Below, piece after piece: positions 11,231 through 22,881 of a stretch of DNA of 64,000 bases (positions are counted from its first letter, which is position 1; each line of letters begins with the position of its first letter). A program made the translations under genes and the position numbers. The stretch comes from Prinia subflava (taxonomy: Eukaryota; Chordata; Aves; Passeriformes; Cisticolidae), in assembly GCF_021018805.1 (NCBI RefSeq), contig NC_086266.1, forward strand, positions 4,898,001 to 4,962,000, read 5' to 3'. The notes beneath the pieces are model-generated. The model was not told the origin of the DNA and did no database searches. It was given only the letters and a program-made list of their open reading frames with translations.

Positions 11231-12296
11231 TGGTCTTCCTGTTTTTTTTAGATCCCACCAAAGCTCGGCCTGCCCTCCCCACGCTGCTGGACAGCCCGGT
11301 GGTCGGTGAGCATCTGCTACCCCTCAGTAGGTCGGGCAGAGCGGAGCGTGGAGTCAGAGGGGCTTGCTCCAGGCAGAGTAGAGTCCAGATCCCCAAGAAG
11401 AAGCTTTAGAGTGTCTCCACATGCCCTTAAGTCACCAGATCATCAGATCGCTGAGCTGTTGCCAGAGCCAGGCTGGGTTTTTCAGGAAGGCTCATCACCC
11501 TTCAGCCCTGAGGTGTGCAGGCAGCTCTCATGCCCCACAGATGGCCAGGCTGGCCAGCCTTGCTCTGGGGGCTGTAACTTGTCAGCACAGCACTGCTGAG
11601 CCTCTGCAGTGCTTTTCCTTGGTGCCTAAATGGCATCTGAACTCACAATTGCTTTTTAGAACAGAAGGTGAAAAAGGGTGGAGTTTGTTCAGCTCACTGA
11701 CCTCTGGCTCTGGGGTGGTCCAAGCAGCATCTGGAGCAATTTCTGTCACTGTTTCTATAAAATATTTTAATGTACCCAACTTTAAACCAAATAAATTGTC
11801 GTCACTACAAGCTGCATTCCTCCTCCTGGCCATTTTGACATTTATCCAGGTCCCAGAACAGCATTAAAATTCTAAGTTTGATGCTAAGATGGACAGAACA
11901 TCTGCCAGTATTATTCTAATCTCTGGGGATTGGGATTTGAATGTCCCCAAAACAACACTTTGAACAGCTCAGCCTCCTACAGCTGTGTTGATGGGAATGT
12001 TGAAGTCTCAAAGAATGATGCTGCAGTCCTGCAAATTTAAGCTGTTGGGTTTTTGTTGGTTGTGGTGGGGGTTTTGATAGGTTATGAAGCAAGCACTGTA
12101 AGAACTTAGGTTGAAAACTTGTTTAAAATATGAGTAAGCTCTCTTCTCCTTCCACCCTTGTCTTCCTTCAAGCTTTGTTTTTGCTTTCTGATCAAACCTG
12201 CAGAAATAGGCTCTGTGTATGTTTTCAGGTGCACTGTCTGAGCGTGTGCTTGTGGCATCTCCAGTTTCTTTGGTGTGTTTGGGTGCTGCAGACAGA

Positions 12297-12402
12297 CCTG
12301 TCCCACCTCAGCCCCCGTTGCTGTCCCACCTCAGCCCCCGTTGCTGTCCCACCTCAGCCCCCGTTCCTGTCCCACCTCAGCCCCCGTTCCTGTCCCACCC
12401 CA
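12297..12402. repeat. Short 23-base tandem repeat
   Basis: The unit 'tgtcccacctcagcccccgt' plus three bases (tgc or tcc) is repeated about 4.5 times. It yields proline-rich open frames on the + strand that are not genes. Confidence 0.85.
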
Positions 12403-12674
12403 AACCCAGCTGACGGTTTTGCCTGACCTCAGGATTTTCCGTGTGGCACTACCTGGGCACCTCTAAGGCCAGACTGAGCCTTTCAGCTTTGCAGTTCTGG
12501 GGCAGCTTGGGGCAAATCAGTGGGGCAAAGGGTGAAAACCCACATTAACCTCTGCCCATTCTGCACAGTGTCCTCTGCACGAGACCTTGTTGTGTTGTCC
12601 TGGATGTGTCCTCGCTGCCATCTCCACTCACCATGAACACAAACGTGCATGTTGTGCTTTAGTCCTCCTACCTG

Positions 12675-12975
12675 CAGTTCAGCCAGGCTGAACCAGGTCA
12701 GTATTTGGATAGGAGACCTTCCAGGAGAGTTTACTTACAGTAGGAAACACACCTCACTTACTGAGATGCATTTTTCAAGACTGGAGCCAGTCTTGAGCCT
12801 TCTGGTTCTGGGGATGATAACCCATAGAAATTCCAGCTTTGAATGGAATAAATGCAAGTTCTTGGGCATTTCTGATCATGATGGAACTTTCTGCAGTTTG
12901 CTGCAGAGTGAGAGAGTATCCTGGCCGAATTCCACCTGGGGTGATTCCGTTTGTTCAGCTGACTGAAAATGAGCA
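12675..12975 (+). mobile_element. Old SINE remnant with a 5S-rRNA-like head
   Basis: The bases at 12696-12718 read 'gtcagtatttggatagga' and 'gacc', which resembles the internal promoter C-box region of 5S rRNA (gttagtacttggatgggagacc). The flanking sequence is not 5S rRNA, so this is not an rRNA gene. 5S-headed SINEs such as AmnSINE1 are old residents of amniote genomes. The family name is a guess. A second part at 12917-12944 recurs inverted at 15348-15379. Confidence 0.4.
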
Positions 12976-14490
12976 GTGGCAATTGCTGCATTTCACTGTT
13001 GGGCAGAGTTCCACACAGGGGTTTAAATTTGTAATGTGGTTTAGGGTAAAGCAGAAAGGAAAAGAATTACAGAAATGTCCCTTTAACCCTAATCCCTGAA
13101 GGCCTTGTGAGGCTTGTCAGACTGCTGTCACATTCCTCTAAATGCCAGCGATCCAGCTGGCTGGGCATTCCTTGGAATGCCTGTCCCTCATCACAGCGTG
13201 GCTGTCAGAGCAGTGGTGCTTTGTGTAGGGCACAGACACATCCCCACACATCAAGCAAGGAAACAAACAGAATGGTGCAAAAAAGAAGTAATAAAAGAAC
13301 ACTCAGAGTTTTCTTTGTGATGGTGCTGTTCAGGCTGATCCGTGGTTGGTGTTTTGTTCTCAGAAAGGCTGAGTGCTCCTTTGGCCCAAAAAAGTAGAGA
13401 AACACTGATGTAAGATGTGGAAGGCATCATGGAAGAGTATTTTCTGTTAAATATGCACCCCAATGTATAACTATATATTTTTTTTCTCTCCCTGACTTTC
13501 CCTCCTTTATTTTGTACCCAGATTTTCTTGCTCCTGTTTGAAATATGCCTTATAACCTTACAAGTTTTCGGAAGACCACTGTGTTTCACTGGGATAAGGA
13601 ATATTGCATCTGCTTCATAGCAGGAGGATGTTGTATGTGTTACAGCTTAACTTTGTTCTACTTTACACCTAGATAAAGGATGAAGACTGTCTGTACCATT
13701 TTGATTACCTCTTCTAGGGTTCACAGAGAATCATTTCCCCTGACCTCAATTTGCTAATGGCTCAGCTTGATCTAACTGGCACACAGATAAACGTGCTGTT
13801 AAACAAAAGTTAAAGTAGCAGGAACCACCTCAATGCCCCAAGCTCCTCTGCCCGTGTTGGTGGCTCTCTGTGACCAGCCAAAAGCCGAGCGACGCAGTCC
13901 TGAGTGCTGCTCCCGAGGAGTTTGGGTGTGAATGGACAGTGCTGCCACCCCTGAGAGATGAGACAAAGGACCCTGCACCCCGACAGCTCTGCCAGCTCCA
14001 AAGATGAGAGTCCTGCACACCGAGTTCTGTGCTTTGTCTCCAGAGTGATCTTCGTTCCTGTTAAGCTCACCTCGCTGCTGGTCACGAGTTTTGCTTTTGG
14101 GATTTAGAGCACCTCATTTTTCCCCCTGTTTTACACAAAGACTGTTAATAGGACTGTTAGTGGAATGAGCAAAGCCAACACTCACAGGGTTTAACTTTGT
14201 ACCAATAGCACCTTTTGACCCAGAATGCCTTACCAATGCCACCCAGCACGCGTGTCCCAGTGTACGACTTGGCCCGACGTTTCCGCTGCCTTAGGCACCA
14301 CCTCAGCCTCCCGAGCTGACTTTTAGGGACATTTCCGCACGTAGCATCTCATCCGAGGAGTCAGACACCGCCTGCCTGCCGGGCCCGGGAGTTCCCTCTC
14401 TCTCTCCGTGAATGTGCTCGGAGCTAAAGACGCCACGAGTGCACCCCGCGGGCCGGCGCCGTCCACCTGAGCTGCGGCGGCGCCCGAGGG

Positions 14491-15065
14491 ATGGCACAGG
14501 CAGGGGAGGCTGGCGCTCCTCCCGTGCGGCTCTGGGTGCGGCGCGTCGGGGTTTACTGCGATGAGCACCGCAAAACCTGGCTCGTGGCTGCGGAAGAGGC
14601 AAGTGTGCGCTTTGAGCTTCCCCCGTGGTTGTAGCGTTGCTGTTTCAGGTGCCTCTGCCGGTAACTGCCTGCTCTGTTTGTTACTTTCCCCCAGGAGGAA
14701 GGTATGCTGAGGGCTCGGATCCAAAGAGTTCAGGTTCCCCTGGGTGAGGCGCTGCGACCCAGCCAGCTGCCCCCATCCCGGCTGCCTCACATGTGGCAGC
14801 TGTCCCAGGGTGAGCAGTACAGGGATAGTAACTCTCGCGTTTGGGAGATAGAGCACCATCTCATGGTAAGGATGGTGGCAACAATAGACCATAGTCATGC
14901 CTGTTTGTGAAGTCATTTGAGATCCTTGAGGGACGGCAAAGGACTGTTATTTTGTAAAGTCCATTAGCTCAGCCACGGTAACTGTAGACGTATTGAACTT
15001 TTCCTTGTCGCTTACAGCTTGGTGGTGTTGAAGAACTGCTGCTTAAACTCGTGCCTGGGGATTAA
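14491..15065 (+). CDS. MTCP1: MTCP1, p13 TCL1-family AKT co-activator
   Basis: MTCP1 p13 is a small beta-barrel protein of the TCL1 family that binds the PH domain of AKT kinases and promotes their activity. The coding exons are 14491-14598, 14695-14865 and 15018-15065, giving 108 residues (human 107). Diagnostic stretches are VWLVAAEE-type exon 1 sequence (KTWLVAAEE), RIQRVQVPLGEALRPS, LPHMWQLSQGEQYRDSNSR and VWEIEHHLM. The C-terminus LGGVEELLLKLVPGD matches the human ending. The start ATG at 14491 has purines around it (GAGGGATGG) and sits in a GC-rich patch, so the exon may also have its own promoter. Intron 1 begins with GC (AG/GCAAGT) and is only 96 bases. A weak GT site six bases further on would add Ala-Ser but fits the donor consensus and the human length less well. 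Confidence 0.92.
14599..14694 (+). other. MTCP1: GC-AG intron of MTCP1, 96 bases
   Basis: The donor GAG/GCAAGT matches the strong context required of GC donors. The acceptor is TTTCCCCCAG/GAG. Using the GC donor gives a protein the same length as human across the junction (VAAEE joined to EEGMLRARI). Confidence 0.75.
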
Positions 15066-16271
15066 TCTGGTATGTGCAGACATTACCCCTGCTTTGTACT
15101 GTGCACTGTTTACTCCCAGTCTTTCTTTAATACGAATTTTTGTCTTTCAGGAGCAGTGGCTCTAGGAAGATGCCATTGTCTGTTTTGTACAATAAAAGGT
15201 TCTCTCTCCACTGAAATGCAGCCACCTTTTGAGGTGGAAGCAGTTAAACAACACGCAGCAACATCACACAAGAGTTTAGGACAGGCAGTGAAGAGGAATA
15301 TTGTGACCCAGTGAAGCATCAGGGAGAGTTCTAGGTAGGCAGAAAGCAATTGCCCCAAGTGGAATTTGGCCAGGATGCTGCAAATAATGCCCTAGTGATG
15401 TTGGAAACTGCTGTGGGCTGGTGAATTGTCAGCATCTGGAAAGGCAGCAGCTCCCAGCTCTGAGCAGAGGCTGAACTGTGGCTCAGAGGGTTCAGTCTCA
15501 CCACCACTTTTGGTGACACTGGTGCTTTCCTGAAAGGTCTCCTGTTCAACTACTGGTACCACCAGCTTTTGCTTGGCTTTTGATCTTACACTGACACGGT
15601 TACAGGTGTCATAGCTGCAGAAAAATCAACCTGAGTGTCTGAAATCCTTTTCTGATGGGTATGAACAAGATGGAGCTGTCCTCTGATCTGGTGGAGGGGG
15701 TTTTTGGATAGAGGAAGAGGATTTCCAAGAGACTTTCTCCTGAAACAAAATGAAAAAAGCCCTTCTTGTTGGCTTTATGGCATGTACACAACTGAGTTGT
15801 TTGTTTGGTTGTTTTTTTAAATGCCTTCTTCAGCTGCAGTTCCATGACTTGCCACCAAATCTTTGGTTGTGTAAAACTCACAGAGGTGGATTTCACATAA
15901 ATACTTGTCTCAGTATAAGACCTAGAGATAGAAAACTCTTTAAATTTCATCAGCCATGTTAATTTGACTCTTTTCTGGAATCTTTGTACATCCACGTGGA
16001 AAAGGACACATTTTAACTAGAGAAAAGAAAAAGGCTTTTCAACATAGTGACATAAAACTTCCCCTGTTCATTGTCTCCATCATCATCTTTTAGCCAGACA
16101 CAGAGAGTCCTTGTGTGTGTTGGCAGGCACCTGCAAGCAGCTGTAGATGTTTTCTGAGTGATGACAGTGGGGAAATTGGGAGCTCCTGAAAGGTGTGGCT
16201 GTAGGATACTGTCCTTCCCCCACCCCCTGAAAAGAACCTTGATCTGCAGTAACATTTGCTTATCATTTTAG
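15066..16271 (+). other. MTCP1 3' UTR, then intron before the CMC4 exon
   Basis: An AATAAA at 15191-15196 could end the MTCP1 message. The rest has no coding exon. It contains the inverted copy of a dispersed repeat core (15348-15379). Confidence 0.45.
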
Positions 16272-18208
16272 TTCCTGAACATGTCCCGGAAGGATCCCTG
16301 CCAGAAACAAGCCTGTGAAATACAGAAATGCTTGCAAGGTACTAAGTGTCATTTTGTCTTTGGTGTCTTGATTTTTGGTAGGACTTAATTCTTTTCTTGT
16401 TGTCCTTTCACATTGAGAAGGAAGGAGGCACATTAGCATCACCTGGTTGCAAAATGAACAAAGTTATAATGTCTTTGTGCTTAATTGTAAATAATGAGAC
16501 ATCATTAGTATAAAGCAGAGCATTAGTAACAGTGGAGTGTTCTCCATGCTGGCAGTGAGATCCCAGGTGTATTTTTGGGACTCAGCTGTGGGCAGGGAGA
16601 GCTAGACATTATAATGAGCTCTCTTACAGCGTGGTTAGTGAGGGAGTGGGTGGACTGTGTGAGAAGACTGCAGAGCTGCTCCAGGGGCGTTTCAAGAGCA
16701 GGTGAGACAGAAGTCTGTCAGTCTGTCAGGTTAGGTGATCTGTCCTCATGGTATGAGATGGTCTTTATGTCCCAGCATCTGTCTAGAGACTACCTTTTCT
16801 GTCCTCATGGCTTGGAGCATTCTCCCATGGAGGATGACTTTCTCTCCCTGTACTACTGCACTGAAAAGCTGATGGTTGACCTTGTTTTGGTCCCATCTGT
16901 GACAGTGTTCTTTTTATAACATTTGTGGAAGTTATTCCAAGTGTTTTGCCTGTGTAGGTTTGTGTACAGTGTTGATCTGAATGGTGAAGTGTTGGCAGAG
17001 AAGCTCTTTGCTGCATGTACACTTCACTGTCACTGCTGCTCGAGCTGTCATTTGGAGAGCTGCTGTTCCTGCATTGTGCTGTGGACTTGTCTGATGTGCA
17101 CAGATGAAGCAGCTGAGTTGACAGAGAGCAAAGTAATTTTCCCCTGTAAAAATTAAAGTGCAGAGTCTTAACTGAGGAATGCACAGTCACTGTACCCAGT
17201 GTATGAGATGGAGGGTGGGAGCTGGACCTTTGGGAGATGCTGACTTCTCAAAAGTCATTGTTCCAAAAGATCTTGCTGCTTCCTCTGTGAGTCTGAAAGC
17301 CTGCTTTAAATCTCTTTTGTGTTTTCCTATCTGTGTGTGACTTTCAGGAATGTATCCTTGACAGATAACGGTGTGCCTGTACATAGCCAGTTTTAGAAAC
17401 CAAGCTGCAAAGGCAGAGGGACAGTTAGGAGAGCCTTGGAGCACCCATCAGCTGCAGGTTATGGCAGAGAGAGATCAGCTGTCCTCCCCAAGGGCCTGCC
17501 CTGCCTCCTGGGCTGCCAACTTGCAGAAATCACCACAACCTTTTTCTCAGGGCTGATCTCTGTATTTGTGTTGTTGCTCACTCACCAACCCAGCCAGGCA
17601 ATTCATAGCCTGGTGATCACAGCAGTGTGGTTTGCTCATTAACCAGAATGCATTCACTGCTGCTTTCTGGGCTCTCCGTGGCTGCTGTGTGTCTCACATT
17701 ATACTGCTGTTGCTTCTTTTAATCTTTTAAAAGCCAGTGTGGGTGTGAGTGCAGCTGTGTAGTGGCTGCAGAGCTCAGCCAAGGTGGCTCTGCATGCCCT
17801 GTGTTTCTGGGCAGACAGGCAGGTGATTATTAAAACAAACCAAACTCAGTCTCTTCCTGCAGGGCTCCTCTCTGAGAGCCTTTGGCCAGAGCTTTAGATA
17901 GCTGGAACTGAAGAGAAGTTTTTGTGCACAAGAAAATGATAGAATGCTTGTGAGCAGCTGAAGAGCTGGGCTAGGTGTGCTCCCTCAGGGAACAAAGCCT
18001 GTTCCTCTCTGCAGACCTGCTGTCTCCTTATTTTCCAGCTAACAACTACCTGGAGTCCAAGTGTGAGGCGGCGCTTCAGGAGATGCGGAAATGCTGCGCT
18101 CGCTACGCCAAGGGCAGATCCATCTGCTGTTCAGGGTTTGAGAGAGAAGAAAGGGAGAGAGAAAAGGCTAAGTTGACTTCAGAAGGAATTTCCCCACCAC
18201 CTCAATAA
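16272..18208 (+). CDS. CMC4: CMC4 (p8 MTCP1), mitochondrial twin CX9C protein
   Basis: CMC4 is a small soluble protein of the mitochondrial intermembrane space, imported through the MIA40 disulfide relay. The coding exons are 16281-16338 (exon from 16272 with a nine-base leader) and 18039-18208, giving 75 residues. The sequence shows MSRKDPC, then two CX9C helices: C-QKQACEIQK-C in exon 1 and C-EAALQEMRK-C in exon 2. An additional CC pair and a C in the SICCSGFE stretch also match the family. The C-terminal tail (GISPPPQ) is longer than in human. The intron is GT-AG, phase 1. CMC4 shares no protein sequence with MTCP1, but in human both are made from one locus by alternative splicing. The pyrimidine-rich acceptor at 16271 just upstream of the ATG fits splicing from a distant first exon. 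Confidence 0.93.
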
Positions 18209-19490
18209 CACAATGCAGCTCCAGCAGGTGCTGGAGCGTGGACTCACTTGACGAGCTCGTGTGTGTTTTTTCAAGCCTTCTTTAGACTTTCAGAAAAGCC
18301 AGATTGCTCCTGGAACACACCGTTCAGCACACCAAAAAGCATTACACAGTACCAACATATGGCCTGGTTAACAAACTTTATTTTCTGTACGAAAACATAG
18401 TCTATGTTGCCTCTGCATCACACCTGTGAAATGTCAACTTGATGTTTTTAGGATGCTTACCTTACTCTAATCCATCCTTGCTGTAAAAATGGAGAATTGG
18501 AACAGAGTTATTCTGGCTTCTGGAGCGAGAGGTACAGGAAATGAGCTCAGAAGAGTGAGTTTAAACATGAAACAAGCCCATCTTGACATAACAAAGGTAT
18601 TGCTGCCACCATGCAGTAGTTCCAGACAACATTTGCCTGTCCAGTGGTTCAAGCTCAAGAATGGGAATCAGGTCTGATGATTGTTCCTAAGTCTTGCATA
18701 GATCATGAGTGACCACAAGTCACTTTGCCTAAGTGCCTCACTTTTCCACTGGACAGAGTTGTTTATTTTATATTTGAATTGCCTACACGCTGCTATTTGC
18801 ATGATAAAGATGTTACAGGAATATTATTTCAGGGATTGCTACAGGGATAGGCTATTTTTTTAAAAAAGCAATATTCATTTGAAAGATTTGACTGTTGATA
18901 CAAAATTTATAAATTTATGTCTAATTGAACACCTTTAAGCAATATGCTTTGAATCCAAGTCTAGATAAAACTGCTGATACCCAAAGGCCTGTCACAGAGC
19001 CCTGGGCTAGATCCAAGAACTGACTTAGGTGCTGCTTACTGAACAAGCAGTTGTAGGCAGTTATTTTCCACACAGCATTCCAGACTCACTCCCAAGCCAG
19101 TTGTGTCTGGACGCCAGGAGAGATGGCTTTCCAGAAGCTCTCGGCTATGCAGCAGAATTTCCTGTAACCTGTAGGAAGAGCTCGTAGACAGGTTCCTGCA
19201 CCACCCTTCAGAGCTGCCTGTCTCGCTGTCCCCTGTAGCAGGAGTCCAGGCACCCAAATATCAGGCTCCCAATCCACTAGCCCTAACTCTGTATTAGATC
19301 TAGCCGTAAAGGACTTTTGTGCTGTGATCAAGTACAACTTACTTATGAAATAGAGCTTCTATAAACCACTGAGGTCTAGGCACAATAGTTGTGTGTATTG
19401 AAGCCTAGAAGAGCAAACCATCTGTATTCACTGCTCTGAAATAAATACCATGGTACAAAATAAACGACTGGAACAAATCGTGGTCTCTGG
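18209..19490 (+). other. CMC4: CMC4 3' UTR with two AATAAA signals
   Basis: AT-rich non-coding sequence follows the stop. AATAAA occurs at 19440-19445 and 19459-19464, followed by a GT-rich stretch ('gtggtctctggttgtttgttg' region), a typical cleavage-site context. No other feature is seen. Confidence 0.55.
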
Positions 19491-20215
19491 TTGTTTGTTG
19501 AGCTGCAAGCCCGGCGGCTTGGCTGCCATTCACAGCCAGAGCCACATGTGATCATGTTGAAATAGAAGCTGCTTGGTATTTTTATAACTGGGGCTGAAGA
19601 TCAGAGTAATTTAGGGCTTGTCTTCCCTCCCACTGCCCTCCCCCCCAAGAAAAAACCCTTAAGAGAAAACAGGGGTTTTAGTGTTCCTGAAAAGTAGGGA
19701 AAAATTATGACAATGTTGTGAACCCCCTCAAACACTGACACATAGCTCATTTTTCTCTTTTGCCCTATCTGAGCAGGAACATTGGAAAGAAAATCACCAA
19801 TAGATGATTATATATATATATATATTTAGGCTTCTGTTGTACCCATGAAAAAGAAATAGCCTTGTCTCCATGCCCATTTGAAGTTGGGTGGAACAAATCT
19901 GCTCAACAGAGGGAACCCAGGCTGGCTACAGACCCATCTCCTGCCCTAGTAGCATCCCACTTCTTGGGAATGTGGGTGATTGGTGCCAGGATGAACAGGG
20001 AGAGGAATTTATTATGGCAGCCCGGGTTACCTGAGGGATGAGGGGAGGCTGGAGCTCTCATAGAATCATTGATGTTAAAAAAGACCTTGAAGATTGAGTC
20101 CAACCATTCCCCCAGCACTGCCAAGCTGACCACTAACCCATGCCCTCAAGTTCTCCTGCTGCAGATGCTCCCCTCAGTCACTGTGAGACAGGAACCTCAC
20201 ACAGAGAAGCATTTA
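19491..20215. other. Spacer between converging CMC4 and FUNDC2
   Basis: No coding sequence is seen. It contains a short TA run at about 19810-19826 and a CR1 fragment at about 20059-20150. Confidence 0.5.
20059..20150 (-). mobile_element. CR1 LINE 3'-end fragment
   Basis: The + strand reads 'catagaatcattgatg', then 'aaaaagaccttgaagattg', 'agtccaaccattcccccag' and 'ctaacccatgccc'. This is the reverse complement of a CR1 3' end. It is short and truncated. Confidence 0.65.
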
Positions 20216-22881
20216 GAGCAAAACTGTTTAATAAAATATCACTTCAACAAGCATTTACATACAATATATAAAACCACTTTAAAAGCCTAATGTGTTTGAA
20301 ATCTCCAGAGTGTAACAGATGTCAGAAGTTGTTGAAACAAGGCTAAAAGGAGCAGGAGTGGGGAGGGGAAGGGACACCTCATCTGGCACCTGCAGCAATG
20401 AAAATGCATCCCCACAGAGACTGATTGAACATCAAAGCTTCCAGTGCTGACCCACAGCTTCAAACAGTGCCAGCCACGAGCCTAACACCAGCACAGCAGA
20501 AAGATTTGCCACATCCTGATGTCCTTGTCCATTCCCTGCCTACATTCACATCAAAGTCAGCATAAACCTGCTAACTGTTTCCCCTTCCAGCAGCAATACA
20601 AACATTTCAGCTCCCTCTCTGGGCCATTTCCCTGTGTAGCAGCAGACTGGGATTTGAGCAGATCTCACCCCACCTAGGGCTGGGCAGAAGTAGTGACTTA
20701 CTTGAGCCTGAAAAACATCCCTAAGGTCTGTTAATGACTGCTCTGAGCTTTGTCATTGGAGACAGCTTTGTGGAGATCAGTGCATCTCAGAAGAAATTGA
20801 GTTCTGCAGCCCACCCAGTCAAAGAGCAGCAATGCTGTTGTCCTACAGGAACAGGAGATACCCTGCAAGACCAATGTATCAATTTATGCATGTTCACATC
20901 TGCAGATCCTACAGAAAAACAAACCACATCCCAAAAAACTCCACCACCGTCTGTGACTCCACTGCTAAACACCAATTTATCGAAGACCTATTTGCTGCAT
21001 CCCATCACTCCTGCCGTCCAGGATGGCCTTTAGGAAAGCAGTTGTTAAAAGGATGAGAGGCAAGCTGCTCCTTCAATCTCCCTGGCCACGTATGGCAGGA
21101 CAGGAGCAAAGACAGCAACTTCTATTTCTTGATTACCCACAGCGCCTTTTCAGATCCTGGAGGTGAGAAAAACCTCAGCTTAATCAATGTGGTGCTACAC
21201 AGACATTTCAATCAACAGAGCTGAAACAGAATTACCAACTGCAAGTGCTCATTCCAAACCCTCTGTGGTGGAGGAACTCGCCATTTCAGCTCTGCCAGCA
21301 GCTCTGAGGGGAAGATCCCCTTTCCAGCCAGACTGAGAGCAGCAGATCACAAAGCCATGGCACAGTACTGGAATCGGGGTGCAGCTGCTGAGCCAGGTTG
21401 TGCAAACCACCCACCCACGAGTGTCATTGTTCCCTACCACGTCTCCCATTGAATGATGAGCTGACTTTCACATAAAACCCCAATTCTGGGCAAAAACTCC
21501 TACCTATACCTGCTGCAGGAATCACCACGTTGTCAGGCAAGTCTCTATGCTCACAGAATACCTCTGGGGATGTTTGTTTGTACTGCACACAGCTGTGCTG
21601 AGTCAGATGTCCAAAACCAGCTGAGCTCTGTGCCTGGGCTGCCTCATCTCCTGCAGGAGAAGGGCTGCAGCTGATGGAATTAAGCAAACAGCTTTTCTTG
21701 TGGAAATGGCAAACACAGAAGGAACATAACTGAGGCAGAAATATGCAAATGAACTGCTCTCACAAGAGCACGGTCTCATTTTCACAAAAGTTTTGTCATT
21801 ACTGTTGCTTGCAGAGACCAGTGAGAAGGAATCTGTGCTCCTCAGAGGCAGGTAAAGGACTGCACTCCAGATTTCACATCAGCCCCCTTTCTCCAGTACA
21901 GCTGGCAACAGGGACCTGGACCAGCACAGTGTACCCTAGGCAGGGACACATTTCCTGTCTACAATCCTGTCCCACATGGTTCCAGCTCAAAGAGCATCAC
22001 CAACACCACAGCGACCAGAGAAGGTCGTGGTAGACATGGAAACCCCAGCCAGAGGCCCAGGGTGATTTACAGTGAGTGGCACAGCTGAAATGTCCCCATC
22101 TGGCACAGCCAGGCTGGGCCTGCTGGAGGCAGGAGAGCCTCAAAGGCTGAGCAGTCAGGCGGCTCTAGAGCACAGAACTTGGTGACTTTCAGAACACACG
22201 ATGAGGAAAGGGCCTGGAGAATCAGCCTCAGTGCTCAGTTTCCATCAGCAGTGCCAGTGCTGCAGTTCCAGTGTGGGGAAGGATACCAGCAGAGACAAAG
22301 CCAAATGGCCATCTATGTGCAGTGCAACAGCAGGGGGAAAAAATCCATATTCCCCTGTCCTGGATACAGCTCAGGCTGTCCTCTGACACTTCTGCATCCA
22401 CCCCAGGACAGTCAACCACATTCTGGATAGCACAGACCACCTCTGTGCAGAGGGAAGCAGAGGTTTTCCAGGTACCAGGGCAGGAATACTGAAAGCTAAA
22501 CTGTGGTGAAGAGCTGACAGCTGTTTGACACATATACTGGCAGACAAAAGTACATGTAACAGTCCTGAGCACCTGGAAGAAGCACATTTAAGAGGTTTCT
22601 CTGCCACTACATTTTTATGACATTGAAAGTCATCTGAATATTTGAGACTGGACATACTTGGTGGGAAATCATGATACACTGGGAGTTGTAAGCTTCCAGA
22701 CCAACCTCAGCCCAGACAGAAGAAAAAGGTGGAAATCAGAAGCAGCGTTGTAAAAAATAAGGGCTGGAACCTGTGAGTAGATGGGACTGAGTCTGTTGGC
22801 AACATCCTTTGACTTCTAAGTGAAAGGTAACAGCAGCAGAGGTGGGGAGGGGAGCTTGGGCATGAGAGGAGAGTGCAGCTT
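20216..22881 (-). other. FUNDC2: FUNDC2 3' UTR
   Basis: The minus strand downstream of the FUNDC2 stop has no further coding sequence. The variant signal ATTAAA (reverse complement of 20227-20232), in an AT-rich context and followed by a T-rich stretch, is the first convincing polyadenylation site. The UTR would be about 2.6 kb. The extent is inferred. Confidence 0.4.

Larger units (their letters stand above)
11231..14300. other. First intron of the MTCP1/CMC4 unit, no coding exon seen
   Basis: This stretch lies between the CpG island and the MTCP1 coding exon. I find no coding exon on either strand. It holds a 23-base tandem repeat at 12.3 kb and a diverged 5S-rRNA-like SINE remnant at 12.7-13.0 kb, listed separately. 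Confidence 0.5.

Noticed and set aside
12696..12735. 5S rRNA gene
   Set aside because: Only the C-box region matches, with mismatches, and the rest of 5S is absent; a SINE remnant is the better reading.
17345..17365. GTATCCTTG in the CMC4 intron, resembling a U12 donor
   Set aside because: No exon precedes it, and the CMC4 intron has normal GT-AG ends at 16339 and 18038.
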